64,000 nt of DNA from Lactimicrobium massiliense. GTDB taxonomy: Bacteria > Bacillota_I > Bacilli_A > Erysipelotrichales > Erysipelotrichaceae. This document shows positions 1 through 9,040 of the stretch, piece by piece. The notes beneath the pieces were generated by a model. That model had not been told where the DNA came from and searched no databases. It saw nothing but the letters and a program-made list of their open reading frames with translations. The position numbers and the translations under genes were made by a program. How positions within the stretch are numbered: the first letter of the stretch is position 1; every line of letters begins with the position of its first letter. The stretch covers positions 186,001 through 250,000 of the forward strand of contig NZ_OUNG01000003.1 in the NCBI RefSeq assembly GCF_900343155.1, read 5' to 3'.

Positions 1-501
1 CAGATAGGCATAAATGATGGTTGTGCCCACAAACTTCATGCCTCGTTTTTTCAGGTCCTTTGCGATGGCATCTGACAGGGCAGAATCTGTACGTCCGGTT
101 TCACAGATCACCCTGTAGTCTGTCCACTTCCAGAGATAGCAGTCAAAGCTCCCGTATTCCCGCTGGATCTGGCTGAAGATCCTGGCATTGACAACAGCAG
201 CACTGATCTTGCGGCGATTGCGGATGATGCCGGCATCCTGCTGCAGCAAAGCAATCTTTTCCGGCCCGTAATCGCAAATTTTATCCAGATCAAAATCATC
301 AAAAGCCTTCCGGAAGGCTTCCCGCCTGTTCAATATGCACTCCCAGGAAAGACCGGCCTGAAAGCACTCCAGTATCAGCATCTCCAGCAGTCTGTGATCG
401 TCATGAACCGGAACACCCCACTCTTCATCATGATAGCGGATGTACAGCTCATTATGCGGATTTGCCCAGTGACATCTCTGTTTGCCATCTGCCCATTCCA
501 T
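1..501 (-). CDS. tag: DNA-3-methyladenine glycosylase I (partial, runs off left edge)
   Basis: Excises 3-methyladenine from alkylated DNA in base excision repair. Read from an ATG at 501, 167 codons are present and no stop is reached, so the C-terminus of a family of roughly 185 residues, with its C-terminal zinc ligands, lies outside the window. Visible family signatures are the N-terminal RCHW with its zinc-ligand Cys, ELYIRYHDEEWGVP with pocket acidic residues, QAGLSWECIL, DAGIIRNRRKI and KKRGMKFVGTTIIY. The ogt gene ends 26 bp upstream on the same strand, so the two alkylation-repair genes look co-transcribed. Confidence 0.93.
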   Translation of the reverse strand, partial: MEWADGKQRCHWANPHNELYIRYHDEEWGVPVHDDHRLLEMLILECFQAGLSWECILNRREAFRKAFDDFDLDKICDYGPEKIALLQQDAGIIRNRRKISAAVVNARIFSQIQREYGSFDCYLWKWTDYRVICETGRTDSALSDAIAKDLKKRGMKFVGTTIIYAYL

Positions 502-527
502 GATTCATCCTTTCCGGTATTTTCTTT

Positions 528-1070
528 TCATTGCTGCAATGTCTGCCTGTCTGATGCATGAAAAGCCGGAAGATCCACTCCTTCCAGCTGCAGCAGTGCG
601 ATCTTGCGTTCTGTGCCGCCGGCATAGCCCCCTAGACTGCCATCTTTGCAGACAACACGGTGGCAGGGAATGATAATCGAAAGAGGATTATGGCCGACAG
701 CACCACCGATGGCCTGGCTGCTCATACTGCTTATGCCCATCTCTTCTGCCACTTTTTTTCCCAGTTCACCATATGTGACAACCTGGCCATAGGGAATCCT
801 GCTTAGAAGCTTCCAGACTGTATGGCGAAACGGGGTTCCGATGGGAGCCAGAGGAAGTTCAAAAATATCCGGCCGCTGTCCCTGGAAATAACGATCCAGC
901 CAGTCCACTGCCATTTTGAACACAGGCAGATCATCCTTTTCTTCCCATTGTGAACCAATGGCGCCGCCAAAGTATTTCTGTCCTTCAAACCAGGCACCAG
1001 ACAGATTTCTGCCATCACTGGCAAGCGTAACAATACCAAGTTGTGATACATAATCCGCTGAATAATACAC
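528..1070 (-). CDS. ogt: methylated-DNA--[protein]-cysteine S-methyltransferase
   Basis: Suicide repair enzyme that moves the methyl group from O6-methylguanine (or O4-methylthymine) onto its own cysteine. The 180-residue protein has the complete C-terminal DNA-binding/active-site domain: PIGTPFRHTVWKLL, the RIPYGQVVTYGEL recognition segment, AIGGAVGHNPLSIIIPCHRV with the acceptor Cys near residue 136, and GGYAGG. The N-terminal domain is short and diverged, as in Ogt-type proteins. It precedes tag on the same strand and is separated from purB upstream by a terminator. Confidence 0.95.
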   Translation of the reverse strand: MYYSADYVSQLGIVTLASDGRNLSGAWFEGQKYFGGAIGSQWEEKDDLPVFKMAVDWLDRYFQGQRPDIFELPLAPIGTPFRHTVWKLLSRIPYGQVVTYGELGKKVAEEMGISSMSSQAIGGAVGHNPLSIIIPCHRVVCKDGSLGGYAGGTERKIALLQLEGVDLPAFHASDRQTLQQ

Positions 1071-1107
1071 AGTATCTCCTTCTGCCTTCAGGCAACTAGG
1101 AGAAAAG

Positions 1108-1133
1108 CGGACAGCATATCCAGATGCCGTCCG
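1108..1133 (-). terminator. rho-independent terminator after purB
   Basis: Inverted repeat CGGACGGCAT / ATGCTGTCCG with a short loop, read on the minus strand, followed by CTTTTCTCC. It sits between the purB stop (1157) and the ogt start (1070), so it should end purB transcription. The plus-strand side also has a T-rich run. Confidence 0.7.
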
Positions 1134-1156
1134 ACTTTTCTTTTCTCATAATTTAC

Positions 1157-2599
1157 TCAGACATTGATCTCGGCCACTTCGCCAAGCAGATCCCTGTTCG
1201 CATCCAGCATCGGCTGAATCACTGTATCCAGATACTTCTCCACCTGGTGCGGCGCACAGCCGACATACAGCTTCGGATCCAGCTTTGACTGCAGTTCTTC
1301 CAGCGTGACATGGAACATCGGATCATTGGCAATCAGTTCCAGCAGATTGTTGTCCAGACCGTCTTCCTTGACACGGCGGCCTGCCTGCATGGACAGCTCA
1401 CGAATGCGCTCATGGAGCTCCTGACGATTGCCGCCATACTTCTCCACCTCATCCATCATGATATTCTCGGTTGCCATAAATGGCAGCTCATCTTTCAGAT
1501 GACGCTCAATCATCTTCGGATACACCTTCATGCCATCGGTCACATTCAGGCAGAGATCCAGCACACCATCAATGGCAAGGAAGCCTTCCGGAACAGACAG
1601 ACGCTTGTTGGCAGAATCGTCCAATGTACGCTCAAACCACTGCACACCGCTTGTAATGGCAGGATTCAAAGCATCCACCATGACATAGCGGGACAAAGAG
1701 CAGATCCGCTCAGAACGCATCGGATTGCGCTTGTAAGCCATGGCAGAAGAACCAATCTGTGTCTTTTCAAACGGCTCCTCCACTTCCTTCATATGCTGCA
1801 GAAGACGGATATCCGTTGCCATCTTCATGGCCGAGGCCGCAATGCCAGCCAGCACATTGGCAACCTGCGTATCCACTTTGCGGGAATAGGTCTGCCCACT
1901 GACCGGAACGCACGCCTCAAAGCCCATCTTTTTTGCAATCATCGGATCCAGAGCATCCACCTTTTCAAGATCTCCCTGGAACAGTTCCAGGAAAGATGCC
2001 TGGGTGCCGGTTGTTCCCTTGGAACCAAGCAGCTTGAGATTCTTCAGTTCATGCTCAACTTCTTCCAGATCCAGCATGAATTCATTGATCCAAAGTGTCG
2101 CCCGCTTGCCAACTGTTGTTGGCTGGGCGGGCTGATAATGCGTAAAAGCAAGCGTAGGCTGGTCTTTCTGCTCACGGGCAAACTTTGCCAGAGCTGCAAT
2201 CACATTGATCAGCTTCCTGCGCACCAGTGTCAGTGCTTCCTTCATCAGAATAATATCAGTATTGTCGCCGACATAGCAGCTTGTGGCACCAAGATGAATG
2301 ATGCCCTTTGCCTTAGGGCACTGTACGCCATAGGCATACACATGACTCATTACATCATGGCGGACAACCTTCTCTCTTGCCCTTGCCACATCATAGTTGA
2401 TGTCATCCTGATGTGACTTCATCTCTGCGATCATGTCATCCGTGATGCGGTCAATGCCAAGTTCCTTCTCCGTCTGGGCAAGTGCAATCCAGAGTCTTCT
2501 CCATGTACGGAATTTGTGGTCCTCAGAGAAGATGAACTGCATTTCCTTGCTTGCATAGCGCTCTGAGAGCGGACTGATATAGCGGTCTGTATTTGTCAT
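1157..2599 (-). CDS. purB: adenylosuccinate lyase
   Basis: Fumarase/aspartase-superfamily lyase that splits SAICAR and adenylosuccinate in purine synthesis. The superfamily signature appears as SSAMAYKRNPMRSE near residue 290. HLGATSCYVGDNTD and TFTHYQPAQPTTVGKR-like segments supply further active-site residues. An upstream ATG at 2614 is in frame, but AGGAGGG lies just before the ATG at 2599, so that start was chosen (480 residues). An extended -10 (TGC-TATACT) lies about 60 bp upstream. Confidence 0.95.
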   Translation of the reverse strand: MTNTDRYISPLSERYASKEMQFIFSEDHKFRTWRRLWIALAQTEKELGIDRITDDMIAEMKSHQDDINYDVARAREKVVRHDVMSHVYAYGVQCPKAKGIIHLGATSCYVGDNTDIILMKEALTLVRRKLINVIAALAKFAREQKDQPTLAFTHYQPAQPTTVGKRATLWINEFMLDLEEVEHELKNLKLLGSKGTTGTQASFLELFQGDLEKVDALDPMIAKKMGFEACVPVSGQTYSRKVDTQVANVLAGIAASAMKMATDIRLLQHMKEVEEPFEKTQIGSSAMAYKRNPMRSERICSLSRYVMVDALNPAITSGVQWFERTLDDSANKRLSVPEGFLAIDGVLDLCLNVTDGMKVYPKMIERHLKDELPFMATENIMMDEVEKYGGNRQELHERIRELSMQAGRRVKEDGLDNNLLELIANDPMFHVTLEELQSKLDPKLYVGCAPHQVEKYLDTVIQPMLDANRDLLGEVAEINV

Positions 2600-2658
2600 G
2601 TATCCCTCCTGCATGAAATCGCTGTGATACTGCCTGATGTATTACTAAAACCGAGGCA

Positions 2659-2667
2659 AGTATAGCA
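2659..2667 (-). promoter_or_regulatory. extended -10 promoter of purB
   Basis: TGCTATACT read on the minus strand matches an extended -10 (TGn-TATACT). No convincing -35 is present. It lies just past the end of the upstream ureohydrolase gene and about 60 bp before the purB start. Confidence 0.45.
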
Positions 2668-2679
2668 TAAAGAAAGAAC

Positions 2680-3444
2680 TTAGAGATATGACGACAGGAA
2701 ATGATAGAGGATCTCATCTGTATGTTCATCGATTTTCAGATCCTCTGCAAGTTCTCCTGCCGGCTCCTGCAGAGAACATTCACCGCAGATATCAACGCCA
2801 ATGACACGATGATGATGGAATGTTTCTTTTACAATCCGGCCAAGCATCGCAAGATTCATGCTTCCCTGGTCCCAGTTGGTTCTTGCACAGGAGCGGTCCA
2901 GCACATCTTTATCAATCGAGATATACGCAGGAAGATCATTCCGGATCAAGCCAAAAGCCTGTCCGGCCTCCTCGCTCTCCAGTTTCTGCATACTGATGCA
3001 CAGTACTTTCTTTTTCATTTCCTCTGGCAGATGTGTAATCTGAGCAGAAGACGGTCCAATCAGCACAAGCTGCTTCAGCATGGATCTTCGCCGCAGCATC
3101 TCCCCTGCCCAGCTGCCGCAGCTGACAAGATCATGAATCATCGGCCGCTGCATATCTGTATGATGATCAAACAAAAACAGTACATACGGCGTTTTGATCC
3201 GTTCTGTAATAATACCCGTTACATAGTGGTAATTCCCATTGTCCAGGAAATGAATGCCATGAATTCCATAAGGGCGGATTCTTTCACGAATCTTTTCAGC
3301 AGCCTGCGGGGTCACATAGAGATCCGTCCCCTGAATATCACTGCAGTCAATGCGGTGAAGACGAAGAACCTTCTTTTCAATATCATCTGGATACACATGC
3401 GAAAAATCCAAAATATAGTTTTCTCTTTTCTCTGTTTTCTGCAT
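2680..3444 (-). CDS. arginase/agmatinase-type ureohydrolase family protein
   Basis: Binuclear-metal hydrolase of the ureohydrolase fold; the substrate (arginine, agmatine, formiminoglutamate or other) cannot be told from sequence. Metal-site motifs are FLFDHHTDMQ (family DxHxD region) and YISIDKDVLDRS (SxDxDxxD), followed by VIGVDICGE, which matches the family C-terminal GxDxxE. At about 254 residues it is slightly short of typical arginases. The ATG at 3444 was chosen; an in-frame TTG at 3486 is an alternative and neither has a strong ribosome binding site. It lies upstream of purB on the same strand. Confidence 0.75.
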   Translation of the reverse strand: MQKTEKRENYILDFSHVYPDDIEKKVLRLHRIDCSDIQGTDLYVTPQAAEKIRERIRPYGIHGIHFLDNGNYHYVTGIITERIKTPYVLFLFDHHTDMQRPMIHDLVSCGSWAGEMLRRRSMLKQLVLIGPSSAQITHLPEEMKKKVLCISMQKLESEEAGQAFGLIRNDLPAYISIDKDVLDRSCARTNWDQGSMNLAMLGRIVKETFHHHRVIGVDICGECSLQEPAGELAEDLKIDEHTDEILYHFLSSYL

Positions 3445-3675
3445 ACGGTTAGAGGATACCGCAGTCTGCAGGATCTGCCAGTGCAAACACTATTTGAGAA
3501 TGCGGTCAGCTCTGGCCGGAAAAAGCCACCAGCCTGTTTTTCTCCATCTGTTCTCTCCACCTTATGCACGAAGCATCCTTCCAACATGGGAATGTCTGCC
3601 CTTTGTGCCATTCACTAGATCAAAAGCGGATAACTGCGATCATTCGCATCGTTATCCTTCTTTCAAATCATCCTT

Positions 3676-4017
3676 TCAGCGCTGTACGACGCAGAACGGA
3701 TTTCCATCCGGATCATTCAGCACCATATAGTCTGCGCCGTCCTCATAGTTCCATTTCTTTCTCGTCGCTCCAAGAGAAAGCAGACGTTCCACTTCTTCCT
3801 TCTGATGATCGGTAAACAGATCCATATGATGTCTCTGTGCCTTATCCGACGTAATCAGTTTCAAAGACAGCTGAATGCCATTGCCAGACTTAGGTATCAG
3901 AACTGCCCAATCAACTTCGGCTGGATATTTCAGGTGATAATCCAAAGCCGCAGACCAGAAAGCCACTGCCCGATTGATATCTTTGACACCCCATACAATT
4001 GATCCGATTTCAAGCAT
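3676..4017 (-). CDS. VOC (glyoxalase/bleomycin resistance fold) family protein
   Basis: A single vicinal-oxygen-chelate module of 113 residues. It starts with the typical IGSIVWGVKDINRAVAFWSAALDY strand-helix, has a central HHMDLFT with a candidate metal-ligand His, and ends in MVLNDPDGNPFCVVQ, the conserved DPDGNxF close of the family. Such proteins act as lyases, dioxygenases or drug-binding proteins; the substrate cannot be assigned. It is 46 bp downstream of the hydrogenase gene on the same strand. Confidence 0.85.
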   Translation of the reverse strand: MLEIGSIVWGVKDINRAVAFWSAALDYHLKYPAEVDWAVLIPKSGNGIQLSLKLITSDKAQRHHMDLFTDHQKEEVERLLSLGATRKKWNYEDGADYMVLNDPDGNPFCVVQR

Positions 4018-4063
4018 GCATGCCTCCTGCAGATTTCAATCACCTTGTGAAACAGAAGAATCA

Positions 4064-5791
4064 TCAGTCAATTGGGTCAAAATACGAGCTGTCCTTATGA
4101 CATACCGGGCATTCTGCCGGTGGATTCACATCTTCACAGACATAGCCGCACACCCTGCACTTCCACGTTCTGATCAGGTCAAAGTATGAGCTGTCCTTGT
4201 GGCATACTGGACATTCTGCCGGCGGGTTTTCTCCTTCATAGATGTATCCGCAGATGCGGCATTTCCATTTCCGTGTCTTACTGCCAGGTTCTGTGATTTC
4301 TTCATAATCGCTGGCTGTTTCTGTCTCTTTGCTTGCATCTCCAATATAGGCCGCAATCCCTGATTTCGCTTCTTTTCCATTTGTTTCAAACGTCTGCAGT
4401 GTCTGATACTTTCCAGCATCTTCACCAAGCAGTGAACTCCTGTCGATATAAGATGTATGCAGCATCTTTTCTGCCAGTGGTGACAGCGGCTTGCCATAGA
4501 ATTCTGCATAGAGCTGTTTCAGTTCAGGATTTTCATGACTCTTGCGGATCTTCATTGATGCATCTCTTTGATAAAGGCTTGCAATGCGGTTTTCCAGCAT
4601 CTTTTCACGCTCATCTATGGAAGCCTTGGGCTGACCGCCGCCGCCAATACAGCCGCCCGGGCAGGTCATTACTTCCACAAAGTCATACTGTTTTCCGGTT
4701 TCTTTTGCCATCGCCAGAAACCTGCGGACATTGGATGTGCCATAGATGACAGCCAGATTCAGATGAAGATCGCCAACTTGTAACGATGCTTCGCGGATTT
4801 CCTGCATGCCGCGCACTGGTTCCAGCGTATACAGCTGATCTGGTGCAGGTTTGTGCGTTACATATTCATATGCTGTACGGACTGCAGCCTCCATCACACC
4901 ACCTGTATTGCCAAAGATCACTCCGGCCCCGGATGCCTCACCCATCAGCTTGTCAAACTTTGCATCTTCCAGCGAACCAAAATCAATATGGTTCTCTTTA
5001 GCCCAGTCAGCAAGTTCTCTTGTTGTAATGACGTGGTCCATGTCGCGCAGATCGGGCATATCAAGATATTTTGCGGACGCATTCATTTCCTCACGGCGGA
5101 TTTCAAACTTCTTGGCTGTACATGGAGTCAAAGCAACATTGACAATACGTCCTGGATCAAGGCCCATCTTCTTTGCAAAATATGTTTTAACCGTCGGACC
5201 CTGCATACCGATCGGGCTCTTGGCGGATGAAATATTCGGCAGCAGTTCCGGATAATAAATCTCGGCAAACTTCACCCAGGCAGGACAGCAGGATGTAAAC
5301 TGTGGTAAAGGTCCAGTATGTTTTGTCAGACGTTCCACCAGTTCGCTGGCTTCTTCAACAATCGTCATATCTGCAGCAAAGTTGGTATCCAGCACATAGT
5401 CAGCACCCATTTTCCGCAGCAGAGCAACCATCTTACCTTCAACAAAGCTTCCTCTTGGCATGCCAAAAGCTTCACCTAAGGAAACACGCACAGAAGGAGA
5501 TGTACTGACAATCACGATCTTTTCAGGATCCGCAGCAGCCGCAAGCACCGCATCCATTTCCGGTGTTTCTGTAATGGAGCCAACCGGGCATACATTGGCA
5601 CACTGCCCGCAATGAATGCACACAGCTGTATCATTGGTTTTAGCAAGATCATAATAGCCAAGTACACTTACATAATCACGGCAGATATCCCTGCACTGAC
5701 CGCATTTGATACACAGATTCTCAATTCTGCGGATGGAAGGGTTGTCACCCTCAATCGGTACACGAATCGCTTCTGAAAGATGTTTACTCAT
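4064..5791 (-). CDS. hydA: [FeFe] hydrogenase with two C-terminal rubredoxin-like domains
   Basis: Cytoplasmic iron-only hydrogenase, 575 residues. The N-terminus has two [4Fe-4S] ferredoxin motifs (CIKCGQCRDIC and CIHCGQCANVCP, residues ~27-75). The H-cluster motifs follow in order: TSCCPAW, TPCTAKKFE and MTCPGGCIGGGGQ. After a linker, residues ~505-575 hold two nearly identical rubredoxin-like domains, each with CRxCGY...CPVCHKDSSYF. The DNA of the two copies is also very similar, so this is a recent tandem duplication of about 100 bp. The extra iron sites presumably pass electrons to or from the hydrogenase, possibly in peroxide/oxygen defence or H2 evolution. No maturation genes are nearby. 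Confidence 0.93.
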   Translation of the reverse strand: MSKHLSEAIRVPIEGDNPSIRRIENLCIKCGQCRDICRDYVSVLGYYDLAKTNDTAVCIHCGQCANVCPVGSITETPEMDAVLAAAADPEKIVIVSTSPSVRVSLGEAFGMPRGSFVEGKMVALLRKMGADYVLDTNFAADMTIVEEASELVERLTKHTGPLPQFTSCCPAWVKFAEIYYPELLPNISSAKSPIGMQGPTVKTYFAKKMGLDPGRIVNVALTPCTAKKFEIRREEMNASAKYLDMPDLRDMDHVITTRELADWAKENHIDFGSLEDAKFDKLMGEASGAGVIFGNTGGVMEAAVRTAYEYVTHKPAPDQLYTLEPVRGMQEIREASLQVGDLHLNLAVIYGTSNVRRFLAMAKETGKQYDFVEVMTCPGGCIGGGGQPKASIDEREKMLENRIASLYQRDASMKIRKSHENPELKQLYAEFYGKPLSPLAEKMLHTSYIDRSSLLGEDAGKYQTLQTFETNGKEAKSGIAAYIGDASKETETASDYEEITEPGSKTRKWKCRICGYIYEGENPPAECPVCHKDSSYFDLIRTWKCRVCGYVCEDVNPPAECPVCHKDSSYFDPID

Positions 5792-6049
5792 GATCTGTCT
5801 CCTTTTGAACGATATTCATTCCGACGCATATACTGGATTCTCTTGTCTGTTAGCCAAAAATGTACTGCAGTTCAATTGCTGATGTCAGTACTATTCAAAC
5901 ATCATTATCATTGAATCATCGGCCGCAATTGTCAATACGTTTTATGATCACGAAGAAAACTCTGTTGCTCTTTCACGCAATGTCTGAAAGATTATCAATC
6001 ATGTCACATGGCCAGTCAGAATGAAGCATGCTCACAATCTTACATGCAA

Positions 6050-6077
6050 AGAAAAGAGATCCGTTAATAGCGGATCT
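6050..6077 (-). terminator. terminator overlapping the end of the small acidic peptide gene
   Basis: AGATCCG / CGGATCT inverted repeat with a 7-nt loop, followed on the minus strand by CTTTTC. The stop codon of the 31-codon reading frame lies in the loop, so the hairpin and the peptide look like one compact transcription unit. Confidence 0.6.
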
Positions 6078-6159
6078 CCGAGATCACTTCCTGAATCTCC
6101 TCAAGGCTCAGCGGTGTTGTTGAACCATGATCTTCCTGATCCTGATTATCGTCCACCAT
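6064..6159 (-). CDS. small acidic peptide, 31 codons, unknown
   Basis: A short reading frame begins with ATG at 6159 directly after GGGAGGAGAG, an excellent ribosome binding site, and ends inside a terminator hairpin. The product starts MVDDNQDQEDHG and ends SLEEIQEVISEIRY: a very acidic head and a predicted amphipathic helix. It stands alone between the hydrogenase promoter region and a decayed transporter gene. No family is recognised; a regulatory or modified peptide is possible but unproven. Confidence 0.45.
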   Translation of the reverse strand: MVDDNQDQEDHGSTTPLSLEEIQEVISEIRY

Positions 6160-6337
6160 GATCTCTCCTCCCATATAGTGTTTAATTCACCCAACAGATC
6201 ACATGATAGTACGAAAGGCGCAAAATCCAATTCTTGCATTTTACATATGAACTGTTCCTGCTATTTGCATGTAATTAATAAAGCACAGAGTATCAATGAT
6301 TTCGCAAAAGTGAAAATAAAATGATACAAATATCAAT

Positions 6338-6876
6338 TTACTTTTTTATCAGCGCGTTGCCTAATGAGCCGCCCATTGAAGAGCCGGCATGAAATGGAAT
6401 CATAATACCTTCAGATGCTGATTTTAAAGTGATATCGCTGCGTAATCCAGGCTGTTCCTCAAAAGAATCGATATTTGCGAATAAGGCTTTGCACATTTGA
6501 TAGACTGCCGCATCAGACACCTCCTGCGAGACAAGCAGCACTGCCTTTACACCAAGCGTCTGCACTTCCGGTATTCCTTCATAAGTACCCGCAGGCACTG
6601 TCATCTGTACATAGCCATCAAAAGTATTGCAGATCCGGTCCATTTCGTCCTGTGACAAAGACAGTAGACGGATATTTGCTGCACTGCCACCTGTTTCCTT
6701 TACCTGAAGCTCATATCCCTGCTTTTCCTCATGCAGTGCCTCACTCAGCATCGTCCCAAATGCATATAATACAGACCGTCAGAATCTGCCGTTCCAAAGC
6801 GGATTGTCTGCTTTGTCATGCATCCAGTGAGCGAGGAAGCAACAAGTACTGGTACAACCTTTCGTTTCATGTTCAT
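6338..6876 (-). pseudogene. TAXI-type TRAP transporter solute-binding lipoprotein, decayed
   Basis: The intact ancestor would be a lipoprotein that binds a solute for a TRAP transporter. From an ATG at 6876 the frame gives VLVASSLTGC, a lipobox, then IRFGTADSDGLYY. A two-base slip near 6765 (TTATAT) then shifts the frame. The second frame continues SEALHEEKQG...GGSAANIRLL and a TAXI-like C-terminus to 6338. The part present totals about 175 codons against roughly 320 for the family, so a central block is also missing. No membrane subunits are nearby. Confidence 0.6.
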
Positions 6877-6939
6877 TTCTACCCATCTGCTCTGCGCTGC
6901 GTTTCGTTTCACGATGAATATATTAGAAATAATAGATTT

Positions 6940-7488
6940 TTATGCTTTGCCTTTTTCCGGGAAAATCCACCAGCAGGATACAAGAGCGACGACAATATAT
7001 GCCGCAATCGGGAAATATCCGCCAAACAATGCTGCCAGCGAATAGGTGATGATACTGATAATGTTTCGGGGACTTAATCGAAACTGCTTTGCGGTTCCGT
7101 TTTCACATGCAATAAGATACACCATCAGATGAAACAGAAGACAGGCAAAAAGCATATCTGTGAAATACAGACACACAGGCGCAAATGAAGTGGGATGATT
7201 GTCAATCCACGCCGTTGTAAACGGAATAAATGACATCACAAACAACCATGCAATATTGCACCACAGGATCGGATAATTGACCCGTTTTGCCTGATTGATG
7301 AGAATCTGGTGGTTTACCCAGTAAATGGCGACAAAGAAGAAACTGAGCATATAGGCAAGCAAGACAGGCCAAAGGGCCAGAAAGTCGCCCCAGCTATCAC
7401 TGACAGGCTGTTTCAGTTCCAATACCATGATGGTGATGATGATCGCCAGAACACCATCACTGAATGCTTCTAATCGATTCTTTTCCAT
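6940..7488 (-). CDS. TMEM175-family (DUF1211) membrane protein
   Basis: Integral membrane protein of 182 residues, about six hydrophobic helices, starting MEKNRLEAFSDGVLAIIITIMVLEL. The R-x-x-x-FSDGV segment in helix 1 is the hallmark of the bacterial TMEM175-like potassium channel family, where it lines the pore. IYWVNHQILI matches the next conserved block. It is a single gene with no strong ribosome binding site and no obvious partners. Confidence 0.88.
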   Translation of the reverse strand: MEKNRLEAFSDGVLAIIITIMVLELKQPVSDSWGDFLALWPVLLAYMLSFFFVAIYWVNHQILINQAKRVNYPILWCNIAWLFVMSFIPFTTAWIDNHPTSFAPVCLYFTDMLFACLLFHLMVYLIACENGTAKQFRLSPRNIISIITYSLAALFGGYFPIAAYIVVALVSCWWIFPEKGKA

Positions 7489-7617
7489 AGCGTTCTGAGA
7501 TTATTACTGATTTTTACATTTTGCAACCAGATTAAGATCATTTGTGCTTTCTCTATCGCGATTACTGCAATATTCTCAAGCAGCTTTTTACCAAGCAGCA
7601 GCGATGATCAGAATCAG

Positions 7618-7914
7618 ATGGGAATCACCAAACAGGGATACGCCTTTTTGAGAAAACTCTTTGTCGAATGTGCACAATCCTTCTCCCGGGCATCATCCGG
7701 CAAAAGTGAAGTACTGAAGAAGCGGCAGGAAGGCAACGCTCCCGAAGTCATTGCATATGCGGACAGAGCGAATGAACGCCTCCGGAAGAGATACATGCAT
7801 CTTGTGCTGCACAATCGAAAGAGCCATAACAAAGCAACAGTAGCCATAGCACGTAAGCTGGCATGCTTTATATGGGGAATGATGACAGGCAATATTCATA
7901 CTGTTCTTGCGTAA
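7618..7914 (+). pseudogene. IS110-family transposase, C-terminal remnant
   Basis: Ninety-eight codons match the end of IS110/IS1111 transposases: GITKQGYAFLRKLFVECAQS, then the KKRQEG...VIAYADRANERLRKRY region and AIARKLACFIWGMMTGN. The N-terminal DEDD catalytic domain and the rest of the element are gone, so this is an insertion-sequence scar. It marks the left start of the mobile-rich stretch. Confidence 0.72.
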
Positions 7915-8281
7915 GATGATTTTATCGATTGCAAGGTATCAGCCAGGACTTACGGTGAATAATGCAGAAGAAATCAGTGAATGACAGAAACATAGAAACA
8001 GGAGGGATATGAATTAGACTGAAGGCATCTCCATGATGATCCACGATTTCAGACAGCAGAGCTGGCGGCGAAACCATTGGCCTGTGGGGTGGGAGAGCAT
8101 TTGTCCCTGATACACGAATAACAGAATGGCTAAATACCGCGAACTGTTGAAAATCCGAGACTCTTTCCTCATACCTTCAACAGCAAAGGAAAAAATTGAA
8201 TCAATCCGAAACTGGCACTTGCCATCGGCTTTTACATAACAGCTTCCTTTTCATATACAAACTGAAATTTCATCAAACGCT
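7915..8281. other. non-coding stretch, no recognisable feature
   Basis: About 370 bases between the IS110 remnant and the end of the antitoxin-like fusion gene. No reading frame, RNA or clear hairpin could be supported. It may hold the lost end of the IS110 element. Confidence 0.4.
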
Positions 8282-9040
8282 TTAAAGATTTCTGTCCGAA
8301 TATGCAATACGACCTTCTTCAAAACCTAATTCCTTTACCCACGAATCATAATTGTCATTACAGTATCTGTTAAAGTCTTCAACAGATTTTAAATGATCAA
8401 TAACTTTAGCAGCATCATCCAATTTTCCAATACTCTGAAGACATTCAATAAGCTGATTATTTGGCAAAGTTTCCACATCCCATTCATCATATCCGTTTGT
8501 ACTGATGTGCAAATCAAAATGATTACTTCCATCAAAACCTGTAATTCTCTGTCCTCTGAAACGTTTTACAATTCGTAATTCAATTTTTTCAATATCCTTA
8601 TATGGAATAGTAACAAGGCGATCCCGATAGTCTTTGGTTTTCATTTTGTAATAATTGCTTATCACAAGTTCATCTTCTTTGAAATCCAATAAACGCGGGA
8701 ACGGATAATCACCAAAATTATCACTTTTTTCGATAAAACTTCCATTAACCGCAACAGCCGCAACAATCTTTTTCATAACTTTTTCCTCTTTTTTCAGTCT
8801 CACATCAGACAATGCTTCTCGAGCCGATCTGGTTTTTCCGCCTTTAATCTCATTTTCGGATATCTCCAGCTCACGGTAGAGCTGCTCCTTCTGATGCATC
8901 TCCTCGAAGACCTCCATACTCATCAGCACCATATCGCCATATCCATTCTTTGTTACAAAAATAGGATCAGAACTCTTATGGCACATTTCGGAAACTTTTG
9001 CCGTATCTTTTAAATCTTTAATAGGAATGATCCGCGGCAT
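8282..9040 (-). CDS. Phd/YefM-type antitoxin domain fused to an unknown C-terminal domain
   Basis: Residues 1-88 read like a Phd/YefM antitoxin: MPRIIPIKDLKDTAKVSEMC, PIFVTKNGYGDMVLMSMEVFE, then a charged tail. Residues 89-252 are a separate, unrecognised domain beginning MKKIVAAVAVNGSF and rich in Tyr, Asp and Arg. GAGGAAAAAG lies 3 nt before the internal ATG at 8776, so the second domain could also be translated alone. The antitoxin part would normally bind operator DNA and neutralise a partner toxin; no RelE, Doc or similar toxin gene is adjacent. Confidence 0.6.
   Translation of the reverse strand: MPRIIPIKDLKDTAKVSEMCHKSSDPIFVTKNGYGDMVLMSMEVFEEMHQKEQLYRELEISENEIKGGKTRSAREALSDVRLKKEEKVMKKIVAAVAVNGSFIEKSDNFGDYPFPRLLDFKEDELVISNYYKMKTKDYRDRLVTIPYKDIEKIELRIVKRFRGQRITGFDGSNHFDLHISTNGYDEWDVETLPNNQLIECLQSIGKLDDAAKVIDHLKSVEDFNRYCNDNYDSWVKELGFEEGRIAYSDRNL

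Noticed and set aside
108-302. 64-codon minus-strand frame in the first 300 bases
   Set aside because: Out of frame with the clearly recognised tag gene on the same strand.
1310-2416. 368-codon open frame opposite purB
   Set aside because: It is the complementary reading of a well-supported adenylosuccinate lyase; His/Cys/Ile-rich product with no family resemblance and no ribosome binding site.
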